NCBI RefSeq assembly: GCF_051622035.1
Contig: NC_135355.1
Location: forward strand, 41,767,486-41,831,485
Source of the DNA: Arctopsyche grandis
Lineage: Eukaryota; Arthropoda; Insecta; Trichoptera; Hydropsychidae
Length of the DNA stretch: 64,000 nt
Reading direction: 5' to 3'
Under the pieces are notes generated by a model. That model did no database searches. It was not told the origin of the DNA and saw nothing but the letters and a program-made list of their open reading frames with translations. Within the stretch, counting starts at the first letter, position 1; every line of letters starts with the position of its first letter. Positions 1-11,427 of the stretch are shown here, piece after piece. A program made the position numbers and the translations under genes.

Positions 1-3
1 ATT

Positions 4-155
4 ACTAAGCGAAGGCGGTCAAGTTGTTTTTGCCCAAAAACAATGGTTAACTATTGTCAATTACTATTGTCCTTCATAGGAAGAGAGCAAAAAAAAGGTT
101 GATAATGGTGAACCATTTTTTTGAGGCAAAAGCAACTCGACCGCCTTCCCTCAGT
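4..155. mobile_element. Foldback MITE, unit 1
   Basis: Imperfect palindrome of about 152 bp. The ends read ACTAAGCGAAGGCGGTC and, on the other strand, ACTGAGGGAAGGCGGTC. Pairing continues inward through a TTTTGCC-AAAA-AATGGTT stretch, giving arms of about 60 bases. No coding capacity. Every copy sits at the same place in its unit, so no empty site is available and the superfamily cannot be assigned. Confidence 0.7.
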
Positions 156-1194
156 TATGTCTAAGCTTCGACGCTCAGCGTGCTAAATGTGTTCACTTTT
201 GTCAACCTTTTTTTCTCCTACTTTCTCGGACAATGGAGAGGTCTATTGTTATTTTATGGCAGCGAATCGGAATCAGCTTGGGGCGGGTCATGAGCTGTTT
301 TGGCCCATTTCGTAAATAAAATCTGAACGCTCTCTTCCTCCAATATCTACTACTATAGTACTATTTTTTTTAAATATAAAGCGATTACCCGGTTGGGCCC
401 TTGCGATTTTTTCCGTGCCCCATTTCCATAAAATTTGATCTTCACTTATGTATAATTATTTTTCGCTTTTTGCATAAAATTTTGTATTATCGAGTATATT
501 CATATGCAAAGGTATTGAGAAAGCTGGAGTTAATTTTGCCGAGTCGTTCTTTTTTTTTCGCATCTCCCACTTTTAATTGTTTTGGCGTGAAATTCTGCGT
601 TTCGAATTTTAATATTATATTACTGTAAATTAGACGAAAACGTTGAATTTTGTCGTCTTTTCAAAATGGCGGAATTCCCTTCCATACGTGAAACATATTC
701 CCTACCATATGTGACATGGTAACGTTTCAAATGTTCGCAACTGATTTATGATTTAAAACAGCTCGAGATGCTATTCATGATATGATTTTGAATATTATTG
801 TTGTATATATTATTGCAATATTGCCGTCCATTGCGTATATTCGACTGCCGACAGATTATCCAATCTACATACATACATATATTCGACCATTTTTGAATCC
901 CAATAGTACCGGATTGTTCAATTGGATTAAATTATTCCGAGCGGTCACTTTGAAGGTCTTATAGCTTTTCGATATTATTTTTATTTTTATCTACGTATCA
1001 ATTTGTATTACTTATTATAAAAATATGAAATATTTAATATAAAATGGCGAATCATAGGTCATAGTCCCCAAAATATCCTTTGTCTCGATATTATTCAAAT
1101 TCGTCGACTTCGGGTGGACGGTTTTAAAAAGAAAAATCTCAATTTTTCAGAATTGACGAATTTGGAATGTATTTATTAGCTTTTTTTTCAATTT
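156..1194. other. AT-rich spacer, unit 1
   Basis: No convincing gene. The sequence is repeated at the start of every unit; B units lack about 200 bases of it. Short open frames of 60-75 codons here encode hydrophobic, low-complexity peptides and recur only because the DNA is duplicated. Confidence 0.5.
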
Positions 1195-1501
1195 GTGCGC
1201 CTCCATTCCGCAGGGAGATGCGTCCCGGGGAATCCGCCATTTGCAAAATCTATATGCGTTGCACAAAATCCATAAATCACAAGGTGATGCAAGGTCGGCA
1301 TGGCCTGGATGACCCGTCCCTGTGGCGAGTAAAATGTGCGCAGAAGCGGCCTTCGGTACAGTTTGGCGGCGCGCGCATCTTTTCCGGGGAGTGGGGGCAA
1401 GCCGTCGCCAATGCAACGACCATCCATCACCTTGTTATGCTTATTGATTTCGTCTGCCGCCTGTTGCTCTTGCCTCTTCCCTCTTACCTCTTGCCTGCTG
1501 C
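1195..1501 (+). other. GC-rich block with open frame, unit 1
   Basis: GC-rich island in AT-rich DNA. An ATG at 1218 opens a frame beginning MRPGESAICKIY that continues into the hAT insertion. The opposite strand is open too. I do not recognise the product. The block recurs in all units. Confidence 0.3.
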
Positions 1502-4500
1502 CAGTGGCGTAACGTGAATTCCAGGCGCCCCCCCGCAAAATATTTTACGGCGCCCCCCCCATATACACATATTATTTTCTTTTCGCCAAAATAATTTTTC
1601 AAAATACATACCTTTTTACGTAGAAAAATCTGTTCTTCTGGACTTCGCATTGGCAAACACTTCGATTATTTCGTTAAAATTCATTTTATTTGTTCTCTCA
1701 TGTTCAATACTAATCAGCGCTAATGCTTTGAGTCGATGTTGTGACATAGTTGACCTTAAGTAATTTTTAATAAGTTTCAACTTAGAGAACGAGCGCTCAG
1801 CAGTGGCTACAGTTACCGGAAGCGTGAGGAACAAGTTGATTGCGGTGGCGATATCAGGAAATGACGAATTTATAGTGTAAAAATCACAAATGAAGAGCTT
1901 CGCCAAATTATGAACACTGTCGATCTTCTCTATTTTTTCTCTTAAGCACGAACGAAAATCAAGCACCTGGTTAGGTAATGACTTGCCAAAGTCATTGACA
2001 TATTGGTCGGCTAAAGATTTGGCTTCACGAAATAAGTCGTCATCTGATAATTGAATGAGATTTTTACTTTGTAGGAAGGCGAACTTTGAAATAATATCGT
2101 TAAAAGATGTAAAACGAACCTTCAATTGCATCAAGGCTACGTCTAGTGCCGCATTAAAAATTGTTATTTCAAACGTTTTCAATGAATCTTGGAATCGTGT
2201 ATCATTACTAAGTTCATCGAAGTACTTTTTGACAAAAGATTGACGATTCGATGTCAATTTTGGCTCCAAACCCCATTTTGTTGCAATCGTTGATGAAATC
2301 GTTACAAATTCTTCAAATGTATTCCTAAAACGATTGAGATTGTCGTATGCATTTTTGATCATCGACTGAGCACTGATAACATCGACGTTTTTTGATTGTA
2401 GGAGCTTTGATACAAAGTTGAGAGGCTGAAGAATGTTATCAAAAAGCACGAGTAGGAGAATAAATTCGAAACTTTCCATTTTCTTTTTTAGTCCCTTTGC
2501 TTCTGATTGTTCATCCTTTCTTTTACTTTTTAAAATTATTTCTGTAAGAAATTTTAAAACATCTGTATATGAATATCGAAGTGCATTGATGGAATCTAGT
2601 CTTGAAGACCAACGAGTAGGGTTCAATCTTTTTAAAGTAACTGATGGTGAATTTTCCTTAAAAACTTCCCACCTGTTAATGCTGACAGTGAAAAATTTAT
2701 AAATTTGTTCAACCACATCAAAAAAATAAGAAGATTTTGGCACATCAGATACGGTATCTTTAATGACGAGATTTAAATTATGAGCTGCACAGTGAACGTA
2801 ATGAGCGTTTGGTTCGAGTTCAGTTATCTTTTTTTGTAGACCGTTGTATGCACCACTCATTACTCTGGCACCATCGTAACCCTGTCCTCTACATTTCGCA
2901 ATATCTAGTCCTTTACTTGTCAATAAATCCAAAATATATTTTTTTAAACCCTCTGCACTTCTGTTTTTAACATTAAAGAACCCAACGAATGATTCTTTAA
3001 TTTCAACATCAATTGGACGTTGAATTTCATCTTTTTGAACAACAATGTATCGAAAAACAACACTCACTTGCTCAATTTTACTTAAATCTTGAGTACCGTC
3101 AATTATGATTGAATACAAAGGCGAAATTTTTATCTCTTTAAATATTTCATTTTCTATTTGTGTCGAAATTAATTGGATGATTTCATTTTGAATTTTCGCG
3201 CTCAAATAAGTCACAAAACCTGCCTTATGTTTGGTTATCAATGATTGCAAAAGAGGATCATAAGTTGCCAGAAGTTTAATAAGAGAAATAAATTTTCGAA
3301 ATGCCAAATTACATTTGGCCAATGTTAATATTACATTAATAATACGATGAATCACTTGACGCCAGTAGTTTACACGACTTTTCAATTCTGACGAGATATA
3401 TTCATCAATTGTCTCAGAATTTTTCCACAAATCGTACGTACAACAGGATTTAGTGTGTACTTGAGATTTTTCGTGAATTGAAATTTTTTTTGAAAGTCCT
3501 CTCCAGTCTTGTATGCCTTCAACCCAAGAGTAATTATAATATTTTGTCAGCAAAAAGCCAACACGGTTCCCAGTACGCTCTATTCAGTTTTATCGAGTAA
3601 CCTAGCCACGTCCTTTGTATTTCAATCCCAGACTGGTTGGTCCACTTAAAATATTTTTTAGAAAAGCATCTTTTTCCAACGAGGTCTCGAGGAAAAGATA
3701 CAAGATCAGGTTGACAAGTACCGTGATTCAATATAAATTTCCTCAGATTAGTGTCATTTTCTGTCAGCTCATTTGTGTAATGTCCTCGGTCAGTCGGATA
3801 TTTTTCTTGAAGAAGAAACCTTATAAATGAATCGACCACTTCACCAGAAATGTTTGAGGAAGAAGAGCTAGGCTCAGTCGACTGAATTTCTGCAACAGTT
3901 AAGTTCGCCGTATTATCCGTAACTGCTGGTTCAATTACATCGGTATTGCTCAAAGGAGAGCTAGGTTGTTTTTCTGATAAAACTGCTGGAGGACTTAATT
4001 CCATTATGTCACTAGAGGCTTTGAAAAATTTGTGGATTTTAGTCAATTTCTATGAACTCGCGATTTGAGTATATTTTCGCTTTCGAGATTCTGCTCCACT
4101 GAATTTTTTCTTAAAACAACTCGTATTAAAAAAATATATGTATCGCGAAAGATTTCTCAACTACAGGGATAACACAATGGCACACTTCACGTCACTTTAC
4201 CCTGAGCAATGAGTTAGTTTTTATATACAATTATCATACACGTTTCGGGAGCTAGTTTTAATGATAATCAATCGCGATCCGATTCCAGAGCGTGTTCAAA
4301 ATCAACTGAAGAAAAGTCTGAAAGAACACAATGATTTTATGAGTAAAGTTGTAAAATTGACATATTTTGGTCGCGTTCTATAATTTATTAATGGAAAGAC
4401 GTTATACTTATGTTGAAAAAAAGGTCGACCCATTATAAAACCGATATGCTTTTCACTTTTATGACGGTCTGCAATGAAATAATTTTGGTCGGAGATTTCA

Positions 4501-4795
4501 ATGCTATTCACGAAAATAAATACAAAGTTGTAAAATTTTATTGGTTTTCACGCCTCATTTAATTTTGTATTATTGTTTTAACGTTTAATATGTATGTACA
4601 AAAGTAGGAGAGAATTCTCAGATACATGTACATCACATAAAACGAGATGCGAATAGTTTGAAAAATAAAGTAGTGTTTAAAAAATTGTCACAAAAAAATT
4701 TACAGAAAAAGTTAAAAAAATCAGTGAAAAAGACGCGCCGCCTAGCGGCGCCCCCCCGCATTGCGGGGTCTGCGGGCGCGGTAGTTACGCCACTG
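1502..4795 (-). mobile_element. hAT transposon, unit 1
   Basis: A 3294-bp DNA transposon. Terminal inverted repeats start CAGTGGCGTAAC at both ends. It is flanked by the 8-bp target duplication CCTGCTGC at 1494-1501 and 4796-4803, as expected for hAT. Unit 7 has a single CCTGCTGC at the matching place and so is an empty site. It encodes a transposase on the minus strand in two overlapping frames. A second copy of the same insertion is in unit 5. Confidence 0.95.
1616..4046 (-). pseudogene. hAT transposase (ZMYM1-like), one frameshift
   Basis: Cut-and-paste transposase acting on the element's own ends. The N-terminal frame (4046-3534) starts MTKIHKFF and contains a TTF-type zinc-finger-like region (KRCFSKKYFKW to WEPCWLFAD). 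The main frame (3553-1616, 645 codons) has a DUF4371-like/RNase-H-like core with D152 (IIIDGTQD), D227 (GQGYDGAR), an HCAAHNLNLV motif and E586 in ATAERSFS, followed by the hAT C-terminal dimerisation segment. These residues fit the hAT DDE triad. The two frames meet at an A run at 3542-3545, where one base shifts the phase; total length would be about 800 aa, normal for the family. The same shift is in the unit 5 copy, so it predates the duplication. Confidence 0.9.
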
Positions 4796-4803
4796 CCTGC
4801 TGC

Positions 4804-5206
4804 GTATTGTTTTCGCATATGGCCGACGCCCTACGACCAACCTCAGATGTTTAAATATTTTTGATTTTTACTAGCTCTTCCGATTACTGCTGATGTACCG
4901 GAAAAATGTAATAATAAGAGAAGTGGCTTTAGGCATCATAGTGTTTAAAAATTTCCGCCACAGTCGTGTTTTCTTAATATTTCCACATGTGAAAAATCCG
5001 GCCGAGTTACTTTATGAATATACATACATATGTACATACGACATAGCTGCTTTGTCCTGGTATCCAATTAGGACATATTAAAGAATCTTAAACTGATTTT
5101 AGATTCTCCTTTAAATTTTTTATACCCTACCCTATGTATGATTGATTTGTTTATTTTTTAATAGTTACGATTGAGATCTTTATTCGTGGTTACTATTTTA
5201 TTGCAG
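4804..5206. other. Spacer before peroxiredoxin exon 2, unit 1
   Basis: AT-rich, with an ACAT microsatellite at about 5022-5042. Ends in the intron acceptor TTTATTGCAG. The DNA holding exon 1 in unit 3 is absent. Confidence 0.5.
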
Positions 5207-5930
5207 CACTTTCGTGTTTCCAACTGAAATCATAGCGTTCTCAGACCGTGTCGACGAATTCAAGAAGATAAACTGTGAAGTAGTTGCTGCTTCAACTGAC
5301 AGTCACTTCAGCCACTTGGCATGGATAAACACTCCGAGGAAGGAAGGTAAAAATTGATCCAAAGATAACACAGTCGATTTATCAATTGCAATTATTATCA
5401 CATTTACAATGTGACGTTCCATTTAATAACTATAGATAACGACTGCATATAGAGATAACATATATCAACACCACGTGTCATTTTATGATGCATATTTACA
5501 TTAATTGCCGTGTTATCTTTGCTTAAAGGTGGACTCGGAGAAATGAAAATACCATTACTTGCCGATAAATCGACAAAAATTGCTCGCGACTATAACGTTC
5601 TCGATGTAAATTCCGGAATTCCCTTCCGAGGCTTGTACATAATTGACGGCAACCAAAAGCTTCGTCAAATTACAGTCAACGATCTGCCTGTAGGAAGGTA
5701 AGCTATTTTGTTATGTATTTAGGATTTTTTTTATAAAGTATTTGTGTGTGTGTATGCATTCATTTTTTTTTTTTAATTTTAGAGATGTCGATGAAACATT
5801 GAGATTGGTGCAAGCGTTTCAATACACCGACAAACATGGAGAGGTTTGCCCCGCTGGATGGAAACCTGGACAAAAGACGATGAAAGCTGATCCCAAAGGC
5901 TCCCAAGAATACTTTAATTCTGCTAATTAA
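5207..5930 (+). pseudogene. Peroxiredoxin exons 2-4 without exon 1, unit 1
   Basis: Exons at 5207-5346, 5529-5697 and 5783-5930 with the same splice sites and phases as the complete gene in unit 3. No exon 1 lies upstream in the unit, so there is no start codon for a normal protein. Exon 2 carries GTTTCC in place of GTGTCC, which turns the peroxidatic cysteine of the FVCP motif into phenylalanine (codon 5217-5219). Exon 3 and exon 4 encode the same residues as unit 3, including the GGLG motif, the resolving cysteine (VCPAGW) and the C-terminal YF. It could be a pseudogene, or a 3' cassette joined to a promoter to the left of the window. Confidence 0.9.
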
Positions 5931-6969
5931 AACAGTTGGTCCGATCTGTTTTTTAGTTTATTGTATTCGATGGAGCTCTTTGGACACCTTTCCATTGAAA
6001 ATTGAAAATTGATTTATTACCTAAATGAATCTTGTAATTCGGTAGTTTTTGAGTTGGGTCGGAAAAATGAGGTGAACGTAATTACTGTTGACTTTAATTC
6101 GCTTTTATTTGCCTTGGGAATGGATTGAATTTTTTCATTATCGTATAAAATTTAATTTGTGGGACGTGTCACGAGATGCTTCATCTCCTGTCACCGACGC
6201 ACAACAGATCGAAACAGTTAGCGAACGAGCTTAACTTTTCGACCTGTTCAACATTTGGAAAGAGTCATTTTAACTGGGACGTGGGTTTATTAATGTGTTG
6301 ATTTAAATAGTATGTTACTTTGAAACAGTTTTTATTTCGTTTTTAAAATTGCACATCTGTATGATTTTGCGTTCCTGGTGGACTCATTGATGTGCATTTT
6401 TTTAAACCTATCTTCCCGAATTTAACGGATTTGAAGGGACTGCTCTGGGACTGCTCAGTACGGGTAAACGAGAGCTTAGAAAAGAACATGTATATAAAAC
6501 TTTTCTGCTCAAGTTTTCTCTTCACCGCTAATGTTTGTACTGCCTGGAGCAGACCTATCATGTGCGATTGAGAAAAATCTATATTGAAGTTTGGTCGGCA
6601 ACCGGTCATAATTGAGTACCTTCTATGTTAGTTTTGTATGCTGTTTGTCATCGAGGAAAATTGCAACCTCCAAGATATTCTACTCCCAATTAACATATAA
6701 TGCACTCACCCTTCTTCGGGAGAGTTAAGATTGCCGCCCACTTGAATAATCCTTTATAGCTGCTCTTTCGACCGTTTCCATCCGTTCATCTTTTTCGCGT
6801 GAGAGGTATGGGTATTCGGGATGATACCGTTGCTAGCTTGTCACAGTAATGCACACATGTATTCGCCATATTTTTTCGATTACAACTCGTAAACACACTG
6901 ACTACCATAACATGAGTATTATTACATCGAGGCGAGTTTTAAATTCTTGCCATTTCCTGCGAATGTCTT

Positions 6970-7108
6970 CTGAGACAATCCATATATTATACTTCGTTTA
7001 TTTCTAGTATGTAATGAATGTCTATTTAAACATCATATTTCTGAGACAATACTTATATTATACTTCATTTATTTCTAGTATGTAATGAATGTCTATTTAA
7101 ACATCATG
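6970..7108 (+). repeat. 71-bp tandem duplication in A units
   Basis: Two copies of a sequence starting CTGAGACAAT and ending TTTAAACATCAT. The same pair is in unit 3 (from 28889), unit 5 (from about 47186) and unit 7 (from about 60968), so it predates the array expansion. Confidence 0.8.
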
Positions 7109-7560
7109 TGTACTTGTCGGTGCCTTTTAATAATTCAAGAGTTGTAATTTCTTTAGTATAAGCGTTTGTTCCCGCAAGCTTTTGTATATCGCCAAATTGT
7201 TAGTATAGGTTGTTGATTAATTTAGATTGAACATACGTTGATCTTCACACACAAGGTGAATATAACATAATAATATAACATCATTTATAAAAAATAATAA
7301 AAAAAATTGTCGATTAAGTTTCATATAACGTACATACATTGATTTCAACATACTATGTGAATATACCATCCTTTATAAAAAATAATAAAAAATTAAAAAA
7401 TTATTTTGATTTTGTTTCAATTTTATTATTACCTCACAATTGTACATTTCGTCATTATGATTTTGATGAAGATTTATAACTGTTAAGATCTGAATAAATG
7501 CCTCCACCAGAATCTGGACCTACTTGGAATAAACATGGTCGGCTTTAAGTTGTAACTTCT

Positions 7561-7730
7561 AAAAATCCCATGGTGAGAATGAATACGTATTTTAAACAAT
7601 ACTTGAGATCGGGATTTCGGCCGGAATTCCTGATATAGTAATATTGTGAAAAAATCCCATGGTGAGAATGAATACGTATTTTAAACAATACTTGAGATCG
7701 GGATTTCGGCCGGAATTCCTGATATAGTAA
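7561..7730 (+). repeat. 89-bp tandem duplication private to unit 1
   Basis: A stretch from AAAAATCCCATGG to GATATAGTAAT occurs twice in unit 1. Units 3 and 7 have it once, and unit 5 has a shortened single copy. Confidence 0.8.
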
Positions 7731-9784
7731 TCGTGATTCCGTATCCCGATATGCAATCTGTAATTCCCGATTTGTAGAGAAATTCTTAAATCGATCTTAT
7801 GACAGACATTATTAATATAATTGCAAATTTTGAATGCTTGCTTAGTAAGTACGGGACACTGAGAATTTTATAGAGGCGTATAGCGTCCTCAGATTTATTC
7901 GAAAACATATAAAAATAATCTAAAACGAATTTATCAACATGGGATGATGTATTGTTTGCATCATTTTATTTCTTTTTTCATTTGTACTTCGATATTTATA
8001 TTAATTTTGCTGTCCGGTCTTACTTTATGATAATATTAGATAGAAGAAGTAGGCGGCTAACTAATTACAATGTGAAATCTTGAAAATTATTGATCAGCCA
8101 ATGGTTTATATAATTATATTGTAAAATTGATGCCAAAAAGTTTCTTAAATTATTTTTCACATTTGCTGTACATGTAAAAATATATTTTTTACTGACATCG
8201 TTTTATGAACGATAAAACTTATTAATAATTATTTCTAAGTTTCGTACCCATATAAATTTTAAACAAAAAGTACATTTTTAAATCAATAGATCTCCCTTTA
8301 TAATTGAAATTATTTCATCCGAATTATCATTACAAACCTCCTTTATTTTATAGTTTCAATGAAAATTCATTGTACTTTTTACGTTTTGTATATGTTACAG
8401 TAAGAGTGTAAATGTCAAATCAGTATACATGACTAGTAAGTGTATGCACTAGCGGATCCAGAAAATGGTCAAGGTGGGGGCCATTTTGGAATTGATATTG
8501 GCCTAATTGAAAATCATAAATAAAAAAAAATCGAATGTAACCAACTCATGACTTTATCTATGTATTTGAGGAATATAAGAAGGTCACAAAACAAAATTCG
8601 TTAATTAAACATACACACACGTTCACACATTCCGATTATGAAAGCATTTTCGATACAATTTGTTACTTAAAATCCATTATACATACTATACACATTAAAT
8701 ATCAAGAAAATAAAAATAATTCAAAACGTCAAAATAAAATAATGAAATATAAAAAAAAAATACTACTTCCGGCTTACGAATTCTGACCAAAACCTTATCA
8801 ACTCTAAGTTAGTAGATAAAGAACACAAATACAAATATTCAGCTTAATAGGTGTGGAAAATGGAAAGTGGAGGTGTGGAAAAAATCGTAGTCACAACATT
8901 TTTAACTTTTTTAAGAGAAAAAAATCCTACTTCCTAAAAAATCCTAATTAAGTGATTTTTTTTATTTTCAAAACATTGATACAAGATATATGCTTAAATT
9001 TTTTCGTGAAGAGCACAAATGTGTAAGGGTCGAAAAAAATGGTGGAAGAAAAATCGAAACAGAGTAAACTGCCACTTCCGATTGACGCATGCTTACTAAA
9101 TTTTATACTTAACTTGGTATTGAGCTGTAACTTCTAGATATGAAATTTCAGTTCAACAAACCAAAATTTTTCTCAGAAAAACATAAAACATCGATTCTCT
9201 GGAGTAAAAGTACTCAAAAATAAAGTAAAGATATTCAGAAAATATTAGGGTATAAAATTTATAATTTATATTACATGTAAAAAAAAATTAGTCTAATTCG
9301 GTTAGTGGTTTAGAAGATGATTGAATTAAAAAACTTAAAAAAAAGAGGATACCTATAAGGAGAGGTACGATTTTCGGTCAACTTGAAAATTTGAAAATAA
9401 TTTACGTCGTATCGATAAGAATTTCAGTAACTGATACTTACAGTTCGATAGGCCTAATGTTGTTCAAAAATTCACCAAAATACACCTGCACACAGGCACA
9501 CAGACATTTTTTCTAGATCATGAAAATGTAATCAGTGATCGATTCTGCATTCGAATCAGTCAAAACCTCGAGTTCTCGATTAAATTATGAGAATTTGAAC
9601 AGCACGAACGGTTATTCTCATCTAGCATTAAACTTAGCCCCCCTACCTGAAAGGGTAGTGCAGATATGCAAAAATAACAAGTGGAACTTAGAACTAAAAT
9701 ATATTCGTAAAAATATAAATATATTGTGAATGATATGCATATTTAAATATGAAAAATCTGCTGCTTTGTTTTTTCATCTTTCAG

Positions 9785-9844
9785 GCTTTCGATCCTTATT
9801 ATTTAGATCCGGAATCCAGTCAGGGCGGAGCAGCTGCGGCATAA
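9785..9844 (+). other. Candidate terminal exon, unit 1
   Basis: After a pyrimidine-rich TTTCAG acceptor a frame reads AFDPYYLDPESSQGGAAAA and stops. It recurs near the end of six units. I do not recognise the protein. In A units no matching upstream exon is visible. Confidence 0.3.
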
Positions 9845-9984
9845 TATTACTATATTAAACTATGACATGTACTTTTTTTTTCACTAGCCTCTTCTTACTT
9901 CGCTTTCGATTTTTTTTAATCACATAGCGTCTCAATCCGTAAAGAATGTAAAACTATTTTTTTCACCCTTGCCCTAATTGAAAT

Positions 9985-10270
9985 CCGATCCGCTGTAGGA
10001 AGATACTTGATAAAAACGTACATGCTATCTCTTTCAGCACCTCTCGACCAATAGCATTTCGTATAGGGGCCGTCGACCCCAACAATATTACTTACAATAT
10101 TTTCCGTATCCAGTTTCCAAATAGCCACCATAGGTGGATATATGGGAACTAGATATGGAAAATATTGTAAGTAATATTATCGTCGGCCTCATGGACATGT
10201 ACGAAATTCTATTAGTCGAAATGGGGTGAAAAGGACATATGCGTTTTACCCCAAGTCTTATATATGGCGA
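9985..10270. repeat. Long imperfect palindrome, unit 1
   Basis: Centre near 10130 at CCACCATAGGTGG. The arms pair for roughly 130 bases: left GTATAGGGGCCGTCG and AATATTTTCCGTATCCAGTT have counterparts on the other strand to the right, and the outer part pairs around AAGACTTGG-type and CCAAGTCT sequences. It lies directly left of the foldback MITE and could itself be an old foldback element. Confidence 0.65.
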
Positions 10271-10275
10271 ATATC

Positions 10276-10427
10276 ACTAAGGGAAGGCGGTCAAGTAGCT
10301 TTTGCCCAAAAACAATGGTTAACTATTGTCAATTACTATTGTCCTTCATAGGAAGAGAGCACAAAAAAGGTTGACAATGGTGAACCATTTTTTTGAGGCA
10401 AAAGCAACTCGACCGCCTTCCCTCAGT
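10276..10427. mobile_element. Foldback MITE, unit 2
   Basis: Same palindromic element with intact ACTAAGGGAAGGCGGTC end. Its right end abuts the target site of the hAT MITE that starts at 10434. Confidence 0.7.
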
Positions 10428-10433
10428 TATGAC

Positions 10434-10566
10434 TAGTCACCGGACCCAGAAGGTGCCGCGTATTGTCCAAAGGTTGTAAATGCATTGTTAAAGGTTTGCC
10501 GAACCTTTTTTACAAAGGATTTACAACAATGGAACAATGGATAGCACTGTGACAATCCGGTGTCTA
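10434..10566. mobile_element. hAT MITE, unit 2
   Basis: 133-bp element with ends TAGTCACCGGA and, on the other strand, TAGACACCGGA. The 8-bp target duplication is GTTATGAC at 10426-10433 and 10567-10574. Units 3 and 7 have a single GTTATGAC at the matching site. No coding capacity. Confidence 0.9.
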
Positions 10567-11427
10567 GTTATGACTAAGCTTCGACGCCCAGCGTGCTAAA
10601 TGGGTTCACTATTGTCAATTTCTTATGTCACTACATTCTCGGACAATGGAGAGGTCTATTGTTATTTTAATGCAGCGAATCGACATCAGCTTGGGGCGGG
10701 TCAGTTGTCGATGAGCTGTATTGGCCGATTTCATAAATAAAATCAGGTATTGACAAAGCTGGAGCTAATTTTGCTGAGTCGTTATTTTTTTCGCATATCC
10801 CACTTTTAATTGTTTTGGCGTGAAATTCTGCGTTTCGAATTTTAATATTATATTACTGTAAATTAGACGAAAACGTTGAATTTTGTCGTCTTTTCAAAAT
10901 GGCGGAATTCCCTTCCATACGTGAAACATATTCCCTACCATATGTGACATGGTAACGTTTCAAATGTTCGCAACTGATTTATGATTTAAAACAGCTCGAG
11001 ATGCTATTCATGATATGATTTTGTATATTATTGTTGTATATATTATTGCAATATTGCCGTCCATTGCGTATATTCGACTGCCGACAGATTATCCAATCTA
11101 CATACATACATATTTTCGACCATTTTTGAATCCCAATAGTACCGGATTGTTCAATTGGATTAAATTATTCCGAGCGGTCACTTTGAAGGTCTTATAGCTT
11201 TTCGATACTAATTTTATTTTTATCTACGTATCAATTTGTATTACTTATTATAAAAATAAGAAATATTTAATATAAAATGGCAAATCCTAGGTCATAGTCC
11301 TCGAAATATCCTTTGTCTCGATATTATTCAAATTCGTCGATTTCGGGTGGACGGTTTTAAAAAGAAAAATCTCAATTTTTCAGAATTGACGAATTTGGAA
11401 TGTATTTATTAGCTTTTTTTTTTCAAT

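Larger units (their letters stand above)
5931..9784. other. Peroxiredoxin 3' spacer, unit 1
   Basis: No gene seen. Contains the peroxiredoxin 3' flank, a 71-bp tandem duplication (6970-7108), a second duplication (7561-7730), AT-rich DNA, and from about 8447 repeat-like DNA starting CACTAGCGGATCC that resembles one end of a transposon. An 88-codon frame on the minus strand (6343-6609) recurs in A units but shows no family features. Confidence 0.5.
4..10275 (+). repeat. Array unit 1 (A type)
   Basis: First visible unit of the peroxiredoxin tandem array. It runs from one foldback element to the next and holds, in order, spacer, GC-rich block interrupted by a hAT transposon, peroxiredoxin exons 2-4, a long 3' spacer, a candidate terminal exon and a long palindrome. 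The first 5.3 kb matches unit 5 at a constant offset of 40217 with only a handful of differences that I could spot. A-type markers are an extra block at about 310-510 and a retained exon 4. The array clearly continues to the left of the window. Confidence 0.9.

Noticed and set aside
1147-1538. Minus-strand frames of 80-116 codons across the GC-rich block
   Set aside because: They overlap the plus-strand frame entirely and have no more support; treated as shadows.
5207-5930. Peroxiredoxin copies as retrocopies
   Set aside because: All copies keep intron sequence at the same positions and share long flanks, so they arose by segmental duplication.
6343-6609. 88-codon minus-strand frame repeated in four A units
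   Set aside because: Identical only because the DNA is duplicated; it sits in the peroxiredoxin 3' flank and has no recognisable features.
8447-8500. CACTAGCGGATCC in A units as a transposon terminus
   Set aside because: Suggestive, but present at the same place in units 1, 3 and 5 with no opposite end or empty site visible.
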